DNA of 64,000 nucleotides, from the NCBI GenBank assembly GCA_916700875.1, contig CAKAKS010000066.1, positions 20,141,490 to 20,205,489 on the forward strand, in the 5' to 3' direction. The stretch comes from Sebastes aleutianus (Eukaryota; Chordata; Actinopteri; Perciformes; Sebastidae). Every line of letters starts with the position of its first letter. Position 1 is the first letter of the stretch. Below the pieces are notes generated by a model, which had not been told where the DNA came from, made no database searches, and saw nothing but the letters and a program-made list of their open reading frames with translations. Below are positions 50,001 through 62,947 of this stretch, piece after piece. A program made the translations under genes and the position numbers.

Positions 50001-53000
50001 AGCCAGTATGCACAGGGCAAACACTCTACTCTAGGAACTCTAGGATGTCATGATCCCCTTAAAACCAATTAAAAAGTGTTTATATTGGTGTTATATTTTG
50101 AAATTGAATAGCACATTGGGTACTAATTAATTAATGATGTGTATTCTCATAGACACAAGTCTGACAAGATACATACTGTACATAATGACGGATGGGCTGT
50201 TTCAGTATTTCAACAGCTAGCTGGTGAGAGACAGACTAATTGGTTGGCACACACTTGTAATCGCGGCAACTACAAACCTTGTTATGATGACTCAGAGAAG
50301 GTGAGTCAGCTATTTGCATTGAGGTGAGAGAGAGACTTAAGTGTGTGTGAAAGGGAAAGGGTGACGGGTGTAATGAAAATATGGACTGGATTATTCTATT
50401 ATGAATCACTGCACCACAAACTATGTCGTTAAAAGGCCAGACAACAACTTCTAGAGTATTATTAGAGTATTTGTTAAGCTAAAACTGCCTAAACTTTCTA
50501 ACCACTGTGTCAAAAATCATTAGTAAGATATTGAATACAGCTGGAGTACAAAGTTATGGCATAAAAATACATGCAAGACAAAATTGGAGAAAAAAAAAAG
50601 CACAAATAACTAGGGCTGCCCCCTCTTAGTCGACTAACTGTTGTTTTGGTCTTCGTCGACTAAGATTTCATTAGTCGATTTGTCCTTCTTTATGCTTTTT
50701 TCATGCTGAATGACTTATTTCCAAGAAAACTTGTGAGCACATCTCTGGTAAACACAAGATTTAAAGTGGTGCTTTTGTGTGATTCTTTGTAGAGAAAAGC
50801 TTTACAGATGGAAGACAGCCCTACAAATAAATAACATTATTTATATAATGACATCCGAGTTATTGAAGAAAAGCGTGCTACAAATGTAGATTGGACATAA
50901 AGCTGAATGTGGTTCTCAAAAAACCCTACCTTCCACCAGGCGAAGGATCGCTCCTGGTTTCAGCCCCTTAATGCTTTGCAGTTCTGCAAGAGGGTCCAGA
51001 GTCACACCAGCGAGTGCCAGCGACAAGTTTGAACGTGGACACACCTCGTCCCTCGAAAGCAGAGTCATTACTGCATCTTGAACAAGCCAAAATCCATGGA
51101 CCTACAAAGACACATGGTTTAACACAGCAAGTAATGCCAAAATATAGATAATAAACCTGCCTATTATTATGAGAATAGTCCCTGCAAAACTGTTATTAAC
51201 AAAAGGGTTAATAAGAGGAAACATCAGTCTGGTTTTCTACCTGCAGCTCAAATGGCTCTACTCCTGCTCCCTGGATCTTCACAGGGAATGATGTGTCCTC
51301 AGGTTGATTAATACCAACAGCATCCTTTCCACCAGGCAGGCTCATAACATCTGTTAAACGGTGAGAGAATAACAAATTAAGTGACGATAATCACAGAGCG
51401 CTGCATTGGACACGCAGATAGTTTAGCTTGTTTTCCTGCCTCATAACATGCTGGGATCGATTCCAGCTCACTGACTCACTCTGACTCTGGCTGCTGTAGA
51501 AAATGCATGAATGAAAGAATGAATGGATTATAATCATGGCTTATTATGTTCGATTCCATCATTGGTTCTTTGTTTGAGAATCGAACAAGAACGCTAATCT
51601 CCTCTAAAGTAATCATGAGCTGGACTGAAGAGTCTGAGTGAGAGTGCCTGAGGGTGAGACTGAATTTATTGAAGAAACTGTGAAAGAAAGGGAAAGTGGG
51701 GTGTGTCTGCTTTTTACACACTCGCAGAACCAGAGGGAGAGCAGGTCTCAGCGTGTTCCTCAACCTGCAGTGTGACTAAACCTGTTGAATTTGCTTACTG
51801 GCCTTCATGTCATCTCAGGGACAACCACACCCAGTGCTGGCATGTGGAGACAGCAGAATGCTAAAATGCATAAATTAACAAACCTATGGCTTGTCAGTTG
51901 AGCGAGCGTGCGTGTCTGAAGACTGTAATTCATTCTACAATAACTCCCCAGCTCTGGCTGTCAATCTGGGACTACTTTACCACTGGAAAGCACCCACAAA
52001 ATTGCTTCTCTGTTCACGATTGGCTGGAGGAAGGTCTCTCCTCTCTGCGGGCTTGGAGCCATCAGCCTTTTGTCTATTGGAGCTGCTGCATTACTACTAC
52101 AAAAACAGCAATGTTTTCAGTCCTGACCAGTTTATTTTGGCACTGATTTCTGAGATTAGCTTCTACCATAAACTAGTTATTCTCAAAGTAGGGTCCAGGG
52201 ACCCCCACGGGTCTGTGGCACTCTGCCAGGGGATTCATTCTGTGTATTATTTTTATATATATGTGTATAAAAGGCTTCATAATTCAATAATTAATATAAA
52301 AATAATTAAATATATAATAGTTCATAGATTACGTTCTAATCTAACAAATCCATAACTCTTAGAATTTGAAATGTTTAATACATGTCTAATGTCTTTCTAA
52401 TACATTTCTCTTGTGTTGTTCTTTCACATAACTAAGACTATAGAAAAAATAGGCTACGTTTACGGTATATTCTCAGTTTTGTAAGGGGTCCTTGTCTGAA
52501 AAGAAAACTGAGAGACACTGCCATAAATTAAACAAGCTGGTAGAGTTCTTTCATATGCTAATATAACATTCAGTAAACTTGTCAAACACAGTGCTGCGCC
52601 CACAGATTCAACACTTCGGGGCAATCTCACCTGAAGACAGGTAAACACACACTTCCTTAATTCAATCATTCTGTCTTGTGAGAGTGGAACAGCAAAGATT
52701 TAAAGAAGTTGAAAGGCCCACTTGAGAACGTGGCAAAAGGAGAAACAACCATGAGGTAGATAAAGTGTTTGGTAATCATATGGGAGGTTTTTGATAAACA
52801 GCTGTGTACAGAGATTTGCATACAAGCTGTTCTTTGTCCTTTAGGGATCATAACTGAGGATTTACAGTTTTGTCTATGGATTTCAGGTTGATTTCAGCAT
52901 GTGTTAAATAAAGTTAAAGTGAGGAGCAGCTTCTCCCAGTTGTTAAAAAGTTGGTGAAAGCAGAGAATAGCATCAGCCATGTTCAGAGCAGCAGTTCAGT

Positions 53001-53183
53001 GCTAAATCTCCCACCCTCCTCACATTCTCCAGCGAGGGAGGCACCAGACGAAAAAAAGGAGGAAGAGGAAAGTGCAACAACAAGAGAGACACAGAGGAGC
53101 AATAAAGAAAAAACACATCACAAGGATTTCTCACCAGCTTTGGCCTGATTTCTTCCTCCTCCTCTCCTCACTTTGTCCTTCAT
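41662..53183 (-). CDS. cluh-like: Clustered mitochondria protein (CLUH-like), 28 coding exons
   Basis: CLU/CLUH proteins are cytosolic RNA-binding factors that bind mRNAs for mitochondrial proteins and keep mitochondria dispersed. Exons: 53135-53183, 51241-51350, 50930-51101, 49811-49948, 49566-49720, 49318-49472, 48984-49106, 48725-48857, 48532-48624, 48236-48402, 47847-48026, 47321-47758, 47160-47233, 46871-46975, 46680-46780, 46418-46570, 46263-46325, 45845-46107, 45637-45721, 45346-45499, 45092-45231, 44766-44846, 44461-44586, 44238-44347, 44042-44135, 43831-43956, 43667-43740, 41662-42298. They total 1432 aa. Seen in order: a CLU_N ubiquitin-like region (about 37-110), the Clu core with P-P-E-Y-L-L-P-G-S and W-N-P-A-P-G-H-R-K, a Gly-Ala repeat (about 845-858), the D-I-L-N-I-F-P-V-V-K-H block, TPR units with G-F-D-H-P-N-T-I-Q and G-E-D-H-P, and a long acidic tail. 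It is diverged from human CLUH, so probably a paralogue. The first exon's frame stays open upstream to another ATG at 53321. Confidence 0.88.
42745..43271. mobile_element. Intact hAT MITE in last intron of the CLUH-like gene
   Basis: The ends are CAGTGGTGGAAAGTAACTAA and TACTTCCTCCATCACTG, an imperfect inverted pair. They are flanked by 8-bp sites TTTATTGG (42737-42744) and CTTATTGG (43272-43279), a 7/8 match. The AAGTAACTAAGTACATTTAC-type end is a very common teleost MITE. It is non-coding. Confidence 0.85.
50611..50823. mobile_element. hAT MITE (TAGGGCTG family)
   Basis: The ends TAGGGCTG and CAGCCCTA are flanked by CAAATAAC (50603-50610) and CAAATAAA (50824-50831), a 7/8-bp target duplication. 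It is 213 bp with no ORF and is related to 18672-18910. It lies in the intron between coding exons 3 and 4 of the CLUH-like gene. Confidence 0.8.
52173..52520. mobile_element. Degraded hAT MITE in CLUH-like intron 1
   Basis: The left end CTAGTTATTCTCAAAGTAGG, followed by GGTCCAGGGACCCCC, and the right end GGGGTCC...ACTGAGAGACACTG are a decayed version of the TIR family at 38413. The flanks CCATAAA on both sides are a likely decayed target duplication. Confidence 0.65.
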
Positions 53184-54289
53184 GGCTGCGTGTTGTAGTT
53201 CTCGTTGAGCTGTCCTCTTGTGTTTTTTACTTTCCTGAGCTGAAAGCCGCTTCTCCTCAAAGTCTTGCTTCAGACTGCTGGAGGAATGCACAAGAGAGGG
53301 AGAAAGAGGGAGTGGAAACATGCAACTTGATTGTTAAGAGAGCCCCAGCAGAGTGAAAGTAACCTTGTGTCTGTTCAGGATTGTGACTCCTGCCCTGCCC
53401 CTCTCTACAAGGCAAACTCAGCTTATCTGTTCTCCCTGAGTAAAAAAGCCACACCCTCTCATTGCTCCACACAGGCTCTGCATGTCTCTCCCACTTTGTT
53501 GGACTGGGTGTGTCTATGCAACCACACTACTTTTGACCTAAAACTATTTCATGTTATAAATGTTATAGTTCATTTAGTGAATCTACATGGTTTCATGGAA
53601 ACAGAGGCACATAAACCACACATATTACTATAAGATAAAGGGAGTTCTTATGGGTGCATCCTCTGTTACACTCATGATAGTGAAGTCAGTTTGCCAAAAA
53701 TACAACCATGAGGCAGTTAACCTGCCACAAATGGGTGTGTCTATGTCTCAAAATGTGGATTGCTCTCTCATTCACATTTCACACATACCTGGGCATATCT
53801 CAGTCCAAATCAAAGAGTAAGATTTCTGGGTTAGGCTGAACAGGTGACTTGTTTGATATTACTACTATGCCTTGCTACACAGATTGACATTTCACCTAAC
53901 ATCTACAGTAGGCCTCATCTCATCTCATTATTCCTGCAAGTGTTTGACATAATATGAGTATTGCAGTGGAAAAAGTTAATATAAAATCTTCATTCGGACC
54001 ACCAGCAGCATAAAATCAGTTACATTGGTAAAAAAACAACAACAACAGAACCATGTAGGCTATATTTGGGCTTATAAGGATAACTCCTGCACCAAAAAAA
54101 CAACCATCCAATTTACAATTAGCTACTGAATTTATGTAGAAAAGTTCTGAATGTTTACCTTCACTACATTGGTGAAATCTGAACTTTGTACGCCTCTAGT
54201 GTTGCACTGCAGAAAAACAATAATCAAGCTCATTACAGATTCGTGACGTCAGCTTAAGATCTGGGGGGCGGTGGCCTGATGACGCTTTG

Positions 54290-54678
54290 TTGCTTCATGT
54301 CGCCTTCACGTGTTACTCGGAAATTTAACTTTCATGCAGGACGGCTCTGTTCTTTTTGCCCTATAAGTGATGTTTTCGGGAGTGTTTGATTTAGAGTTTA
54401 CAGACCCGTAATTACTTTGTGTTACAGCGGAATATTCACCTGAAGAAAATGTAGGGTTTTAATAATTTATTGTATTGTATGTTTTAACAGTTGATTTGTC
54501 CGTTAGTGTGGTCGGTCATGAACTTTGATCTAGTAGTTCTCATATTTCCAAGGGCACTTTAACTCACTGTAACCAGGCACTGTTTGACAGGAGGCTGTCT
54601 TTGGCTAGCCGAGCTAGCTTTGGTCGAGCTAAACAACAACAAACAAACCCTCTGCGTTAACTGTATGGGAAGTAGTCG
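54290..54678 (+). promoter_or_regulatory. Possible ddhd2 promoter and non-coding first exon
   Basis: A consensus donor (AGTCG then GTGAGT) ends at 54678. The region upstream is CpG-containing with TGATGACGC and CACGTG-like motifs near 54270-54310. The first coding exon of ddhd2 begins at an acceptor (56000/56001), so an upstream non-coding exon is required, and this is the best candidate I can see. There is no transcript evidence. Confidence 0.35.
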
Positions 54679-55143
54679 GTGAGTTTAAGCTAACGACTAT
54701 CTGTTCCTAGTGCTATAACGTCAACAGGATGTGAAGACGGAGAGTTTAACACTAGTCCAGTCATGGTAACTCAGATAGCCAATGTTAGCATGAACCTCAA
54801 CCAACGTTCAGTTAACCCTTGGCCTCTATGATTGTTTTTGTTAAATGTTTTCTTTAAAATACACCAATAACATGAGGAATAAGCGTAAGCAGTAGTTAGT
54901 TTTGTTCAAAGTAATGTCAAGAAATCTCAAAGTGCTTACTAACTTTACTTATCTAGCATCTTAACTCATAATATAACTAGGTGTCACCTGACTGTTTATA
55001 TTTCCCATTGCATTAAAGGTTATTGACCTGCAGCTGATTAAGCAGATGACAGTATACTCTGAGATCTGGGATTAGATACTAGTTAACAGCTCAACAGTTT
55101 GGTGCAGGTATCACTAGTCAATCCCTTGCAAGCTTGACAGGCA

Positions 55144-55628
55144 CACTGCAAAAACAGCCCTACTAGAAATAAGCAAAATATTCTTAAATTTCGACAAATT
55201 TTCTTGTTTTGAGCAAAAACATCTGCCAGTGGGGTAAGCAAATTTTACTTGGCTAGAATTCTTAAAACTAGACTATAAATCTAGACACTTTAAGACTGTA
55301 ATGTGTCTTAAAACTAGAAAAATAGGCCAACATTTAGCTTATTACAAGCAAAGAAACTGTTATGTAAGAAATGTTTACTTAAAATGAGTGTTGTGCTTTC
55401 TTGATTAAGCTGACTTTAAGATTTTTTTTAATTAATTTAAGATTTTACACCTTAATTAAGATTTTAATATCTTATTAAGAAAAAGTTATATATATTTTCT
55501 TAAAATGAGATTACTTTTCTAATGCAAAACTTGCTTGTCAAGATTATATTTCTTTTTAGGCAAAAAATAAGAAAAATTTCCTAGAAACAAGGCTTTTTTT
55601 ACTTTCTTAAAAATCCTTTTTTTCAGTG
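55144..55628. mobile_element. CACTG-ended MITE upstream of ddhd2
   Basis: It starts CACTGCAAAAACAGCCCTAC and ends TTTTTTCAGTG, with inverted AAATAAG...CTTATTT-type motifs internally. It is AT-rich and non-coding. The superfamily is unclear: CACTA-like or hAT-like. Confidence 0.5.
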
Positions 55629-55659
55629 CAATAACATGTTATAATAGTTCTGATGGTCT

Positions 55660-55975
55660 GACAATAACCTAATATTTTCAGGTGGAATTTCATTTCATTC
55701 TCACTGTGCAATATCATTTTCCACTTTTGCAATTTTGTTAATAGTCTGTTTATTGTCAATACTGTATAAACTGCTCCTATTTTTATACTTCCTTCTATTT
55801 AAATGGTTCATATTTTGTTACACTTTGTTTAGCTCCTTTTTTTACTGTGTTAGCTGATGCATCTTGTTTTTTGCACTATCCCCTTTGCTGCTCTACACTG
55901 CAAATTTCCCCACTGCGGGACTAATAAAGGAATATCTTATCTTATCTTATCTGATCTTATCATATCTTTAAACCT
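55660..55975 (+). mobile_element. LINE 3' tail, family 1, just upstream of the ddhd2 coding exon
   Basis: It ends GGGACTAATAAAGGAATATC and then TTATC repeats decaying into CTTATCATATC. The tail stops about 25 bp before the acceptor at 56000/56001. Confidence 0.75.
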
Positions 55976-56087
55976 AATGTTTGTTCTCATTCTGTGTGCA
56001 GCTGGGTTGTTACAGGTCCTGTGTTTGTGTGACTCCCTGCCCCCCACCTCAGGTCAGAGCTGAGGGTTGGGGTCAGGTCTTGGGCTA

Positions 56088-59000
56088 ATGTCACACAGTC
56101 CTGGTGAAGAGGGGGGTCTATCTCAGGCAGCCCCAGACGCCAACACCCAAGAACTGTTGGACAGCCCCACTCAGACTGTGGCGACAGGGAACACACCTGA
56201 GGATCAGGTGAGGGTGCATGCGTGATTTTTTGTGTATGGGTGTAACAGTGTTGGTTGTCAAAGTCTGATTCCTGTTGCTCCATGATTGGGGTTAGGGTGT
56301 AGATAAATAGATAGATAGATAGTAACTTTATTGATCCCGAGGGAAATTCAAGTTTCCAGCATCACAGTTCCATAGTGCAAAACATGTTAGTAAAAAGGCA
56401 GCAAAAAAGTTAGAAGTGCAAAGTACAAAGTACACAAAAATATACCAGATATCAAAATACAAGGAGATGAAGAAAACTGTTAAATCTGAATATAGTGCAG
56501 GGTAACAGCTGTGATACACGACTATTAAAAAAGTGAATATAGTGCATTATTATCTGTCCTGCAGACCGTCGTCCTTCGAGTGAGATTTTCATGTCTTTTA
56601 TATTATAAAGTAGGTTTAAGTGCTGTATAAATACTGTGAAAGTATCAAAACACTCAATCCACAGAGAAATCCACACAGCCCGTATTCAGAAACTGTGCTT
56701 TTGAAACAAGCTGTCAGGATTTTTGTCCATTTGTGATGTCACAAATCTACAATATTCAGACCATTTCACAGTTTTAAACGTAAGCATTCTATATGTGTCC
56801 CAGTTTATTTCCTGCTGCAGTGTATGTGAATGTCATCAGCTGACAGGAAGTACACATTGGACCCAAGCTGTTGCCTAGCAACACAATTCTGTTGTAATGC
56901 ACTAAAACGGAGCGTTTCAGACAGAGAGTAAATACAGGTATATTCAGGCAGACTATATGAGAAACATAAAGTTTTTTTTTTAACATTACAGCATGTAAAC
57001 GTGTTCTAGTAGAAACATAAAATACAAGTATGAAACTGAAAATGAGCACAATATGTGACCTTTAACACAGACATACAGATCTCAGAGTGGTATAGACTTT
57101 TTTCATTACAAAAGGATAAGTTGTAAAAAATGGTAAAAATGGAAAAAAACCTCAATTGGTGAAGTTGACAATGAATCATTGATGTTAATTGTCTCAAGAA
57201 AAAAATCTAAATCTATGGTGCTGTGCAGAACAAAGACCCAGTGAGTTTCATGATTTTGCAGTACACTGTCAATGGGTTATCTACATTAAAGATTATGTTC
57301 AGTCCTTTCATCATTTCTCATTGATCAGCTGCAGGGGCACAGAAGGCTGCTTGGGTCCTAGTTGTGGATTAAGGTACACTCTCAATGTGTTACCTCCAAT
57401 TAGGTTTATTTTCAGTCCTGGACTAGGTTGATCTGTGATCAGGGAAATCCTAAGAGGTTTAAGCTGGCACTGAAAATTTGATAGAAGCAACATTGTACCT
57501 CTATGCAACAAACCATGACACCTTGTACAGTTTCAAGGCCATGCCAGGATTGAAATACTCTGTCACAACAACAGTAGTGTTAGAAATATTATGCACTCCT
57601 CCCAGGTAAAAATGTGCAAAGGCTTTATAAAAACTGTCCTCCTGTCCTCTCAGGCAGAAATAGCTGCTGCATTATTTTCCCCTTGCTGAATGATAGTAGG
57701 GAAAAGTAGAAGCGGTGGGCTTGTGGAGGGGCTATAGATGGAAGTCACATACTCTCCCTCTTTAAAGGGTAACTTCAGTATTTTTAAACCTGGGCCCCTT
57801 TCCCCATGTTTTTGTGTCTAACTGACTAATAGGGACAACAATTTCTGAAATTGGTCCAGTATTGAGGGAGAGCGCTGTAGATGGCAGCTGCTCACAGGCT
57901 GCAATGTGGTGCTATTGGGGCAATCTGGTTCTGTCATTTAGGTCCACTAAATGTGCTTGTTTTTGCCTTGACAGACTCTGATTGTTATTATAAGTGTCTG
58001 ACATTATGGAAAGAGTCTCTCTATAGGAGAAGTCTCATTGTGAAATCTCGCAAGGTGATGTGTTGCTGGAAGACAATGGTGGAAGACATCCATAGTGGAA
58101 ACGCGATGGGCAGCCAGTCAGAGTTTGTTGTGTTGGAGTACAGAAAGTGTAGCTTAGTGTTATCTAAAATATTTTCAATGTCATGGCTGAACATTTAGAT
58201 GATTTCCACAATGTGGACGAGGTCTTTGAATTCAATGATCATCCGTATTTATTTGAGCAAGAGTATACGGATATTCAGATTTCACAACGAGACTACTCCT
58301 TCAGTGGTACTTGGACACAATAACAAGTAAACCGGATCAAGCGAAAGCTAAGAAAAATATTTAATTTTTCTGTAGGGTCCTTTTCATAATGTTGTCAGAC
58401 AACAGACGTTACATTGACGCTGCTCAATTGCCCTCGGAGCTCGTTTCACGGCTGCCGGTTATCCCTAAATACTGGACCAATTTCAAAAATTGTTGTCCCT
58501 ATTAGTCACTCAGACACAACATTTTTTTTTTTTTTTAAAAACTGTAAATTATAAATTAAGAATATTATAAATCACTGGGAGGTTAATCTTCTAAAGGAAC
58601 TTTGACTGTATTTATGTTGCATGACACCAAGCAAGGTATTACTTGCAAGGAGATCAACACGATTTAGTAGTTCTTAGGAAGGACGCTTGTTGTTGTGTCA
58701 AGCAGTGGCAGGCTCTGTCTTTCAACACGCTGAAACAGGAGCAATGGAGTACCAAATGTGTTACTGGCAGCATTGTTTGTGAATGAAAGATATTCCACTG
58801 AATAAAGGTTGTTTACAAGCGGTAGCTGGATCAGTTGTGGAAAGAAGAAGAGACAAGAGACAGCTTGTAGAGGAGGAAAGAATAAAACAGGGCTTTGTGT
58901 GTCTGGCCAACGGGAGGCCTAATCCTTTCCTGTCCGACTGTCCTTTTCTTTGTCTCGTGGTCTCAGGTTCCTTGATAGGAGCTTAATGGAAGGACACAGA

Positions 59001-62000
59001 CTTAGCTCAGACTTCTATATTTACTTATTCTGGAAGCTACAGAGTTGACCGGTGGCCAGGTGCATGCACAGGTGTATATAGCATTCAAGAAAAAGGTTTA
59101 TTGATTGAGGATATTTTTTCTCCAGGTGTCGCCTGCGGTGGATGAGGCCTCTCCTTGTTCCACGTCCTCCTTTGAGATGCTTGACATGGAGTCAGTCCCA
59201 GCTCCTTATAAAGAAGTGCAGCCTCACTGGTTCTTCTGTCGACGAGCCGATGACAACACCTCCTGGCTTCCTTTCAGCAGAGAAGACTCTGATAAACTAG
59301 AGAATGCCTGCAACACTGGTAAGGACGTGTACTCTACATGAACATTATACACTGATCAGCCATAACATTAGGACAGCATGGGCATCCTAACCGGTCTGCA
59401 GCTACGCAGCTCCATACGCAACAAACTGCGATGCACTGTGTGTTCTGACACCTTTCTATCAGAACCAGCATTAACTTTTTCAGCAATTTGAGCTACAGTA
59501 GCTTTTCTATTGGATCGGACAACGCGGGCCGGCCTTCGCTCCCCACGTGCATCAATGAGCCTTGGCCGCCCTTGACCCTGTCGCCGGTTCACCGGTTTTC
59601 CTTCCTTGGACCACTTTCGGTAGGTCCTGACCACTACAGACCGGGAACATCCTACAAGAGCTGCAGTTTTGGAGATGCTCTGACCCAGTCATCTAGCCGT
59701 CACAATTTGGCCCTTGTTAAAGTCACTCACTTCCTTACACTTGCCCATTTTTTCTGCTTCCAACACAAAGTTCAAAGTTCAAAATGTTCACTTGCTGTCT
59801 AATATATCCCACCCACTGCCAGGTGCCATTGTAACAAGATAATCAGTGTTATTCACTTGGCCTGTCAGTGGTCTTAATGTTATGGCTGATCGGTGTATAC
59901 TGAACCTGTACATTATGTATAAAAGTGTGTGTAATTATGTCAAAAGTTTCTAGTGAGAAGATGTCAAAACATTACTGTTGCCAGCAATGGCCTGGTGCCC
60001 AGTAGGTTGCTTTACTCTCTTGACAGGACTTGCTCAACGTTACAAGCGGCTTAACATCGAGTTTCAGTTAGTTCAGTTTCAGGCCGGTTTTAGGTGAGGC
60101 TCATTATGATCAGTATCTGATACAGTACCTTTGTTGTTTACATTAATTTAGAGTTGGCATCCATGATATTCATATTTAAAGTTCTAGAGTTCTCGTGTAA
60201 AAATGATGCGTTGTATTCCTTTAAAATATTGAATATCTACTGTATATTGATAATTAATCACACACATCCCCCACCCAAAGGAAAAATATAAACAACAGTG
60301 AATAATTTCCAAATAATTTGAAAATTTGACTTCTCACACATTCTATATCAGGGCTCCCTAAACAATCAAAGTTCTTGTCTTTCCTTTGACAATACATGTC
60401 TTTCCAAAGCGAGAGAGGATTGCAGTTCCTTTGCTCACATTCCTATACAAGGTTTGTCCATGTTATTCCAGGCGAGTACACTTAACCTCCTCGTGTTGCT
60501 GCAGCTGCAGAAGTCCAAAGCCAGTGAGCAATGATCACTGCAAAATAACAACATAGTTCTATGGGTAAAGTCCGAGTTAATGACTTTAGCTTGAAAAGGA
60601 ACTTCTTCATCAATTACATGGCTTGTACATACAACAACCTTCATTCAGAATCACTGTGTATGTGTGTGTTTAATGTGCAGTAGGAGACGAGGAGGATGAG
60701 GTGGTGATATCTGTGGATGGAGAGCGGTATGACGTACACGTCAAGGAGAGGAAGCGCTACGCTGTGTACTGGGAGCAAAGCCCCACTGAAGTACGCCGCT
60801 GTACCTGGTTCTATAAAGGAGATAAAGACACCAGGTTCATGCCTTACCTTGAGGACTTCAGCAAGAGTCTGGAGGTAGTCTGACACTGAACGCTCACCAT
60901 CACACTGCTCATTCCTACAACTTTTGACTTTATTCTCTTCCTGTGTATATAATATCTTCCTCACTTACTCCTTTTGTATCTGTTGGTCTTTGATTCCTTC
61001 CCCTCCCATCCTCCAATATTTCAGGAGGCCTATATGATAGCAGTGACCTTAGATGAATGGAAGAGGAAACTAGAATTTCCCAATGGAGAGACTGTCATCT
61101 TACACAATCCCAAAGTAAGGCCTGCTTTTAAAATATCATTAAGGGCACTATAATTAAATACATGACTAAGCCACACCTTGGCTTTTCTGAGTATATATTA
61201 AATTAGGTTCTAATAAGCCCCTTCTCCTTCATTTCCCTGCTCCTCTCTCAGCTGATAATGCAGTATCAGCCAATAGGATTGCAGGAAGAATGGGTGTCCT
61301 CCCCCTCGTGGGTGTCCTCCCCCTCGGAGCAGACCCGGCCTCGAACAGTCAAGAGGGGAGTGGACAACATCTCTGTAGAAATACCTGATGGTATGTATCT
61401 ACCAGGAAGAAATATACTAGAATATAGGCTCATTTATAGAGCTGTGCAATATGGAGAAAATCAAATATCACAATATTTTTGGCCAAATATGTCGATATCA
61501 ATATGGTGGCAATATTGTAGGGTTGACTATTGGTGCTTTCACTAAATATTCAAACAATGAGATTTTTAATAAATAATCATCAGTGATGAGGATGTATTGA
61601 CCAAGTGGGTAAAGGCAAATAATAGAACAGCTAATAGTCTGCTAAGTTCAGAAAATTACATCACTGAACTGTAATGTAGGCTTTAAAACCAGGAAAAGAC
61701 CACACTTGTGCCATATTACGATATCCAAGACGATAAGACGATATCTAGTCTCATCACGATATTGATATAGTGTTGATATATTGCCCAGCTCTACCCATTT
61801 AAAAAAGTATTAGTACAGTTTACACTTATTTCTGTACGTGTTCCCAGGTGAACCAGAAAAGGTGGACCACCTTGTCTTTATGGTCCATGGCATCGGCCCT
61901 GCATGTGACTTGCGCTTCAGATCCATCATACAGTGTGGTAAGTGTGACTTTATATATATATATGTGTGTGTGTGCTTTGTATATATGCATATATTTATAT

Positions 62001-62901
62001 GTATTTATGACTCCTTTTCTTCTTATCTCTCTCCAGTAAATGACTTCAGGAGTGCTTCCCTATCCCTCCTGGCCTCTCACTATAAGCAAGCTCAGCAGGA
62101 TGGCCAGGTAGGAAGGGTGGAGTTCCTCCCAGTCAACTGGCACAGCGCTCTACACGGGGATGCCACTGGTGTGGACGAGTAAGTATGGAGAGAGATGGAG
62201 AGTGGACAACACAAGATCCCTCTGTTGACCAAGACTACGTAATATGTCTCCAATACTTGCCGAAAGTTGTGAAACTCTGTCTTCCCTCCCTTCCCCCACT
62301 GTTCAGAGACATCCAGAGGATCACTCTACCCAGCATTAGCAGGCTGAGACATTTCACCAACGACACTCTGCTGGACCTGTTTTTCTATAACAGCCCCACC
62401 TACTGCCAGACCATAGTGGACACAGTGGCTTCAGAGATCAACAAGCTCCACACCCTCTTTAAACAGAGACACTCAGAGTTTAAAGGGGCCATTTCAGTAG
62501 TGGGCCATAGCCTGGGTAAGACATGTACAAACAAAAAAACACACACAGTCACAAGTCATTGAAATGCTGAATTTCAACTCATCTCTCGTTCCTCAGGTTC
62601 TCTGATCCTGTTTGACCTGCTGACCAATCAGAGGACTGGATCAGATGCCAGAGAGGGGGTACGATATTATTCATAGTAAAAGATAACAGTATCAGTATCA
62701 TCAGTATACAGATACAAAGATTACACGTTTCTCTACATGTAGATAAGAAAATCCCCTTCCCTTTATCTCCCTGTGCTTTAGGTGCCCTCTGGTGAGCCTT
62801 TTCATCTGAACTGTGACACACTGCAGCAGACTCTGACCAGACTCGGCCTGCAGCAATACCTGGATACGCTACAGGCAGAAAACCTAGACCTGGAATCACT
62901 G

Positions 62902-62947
<46 letters not shown>

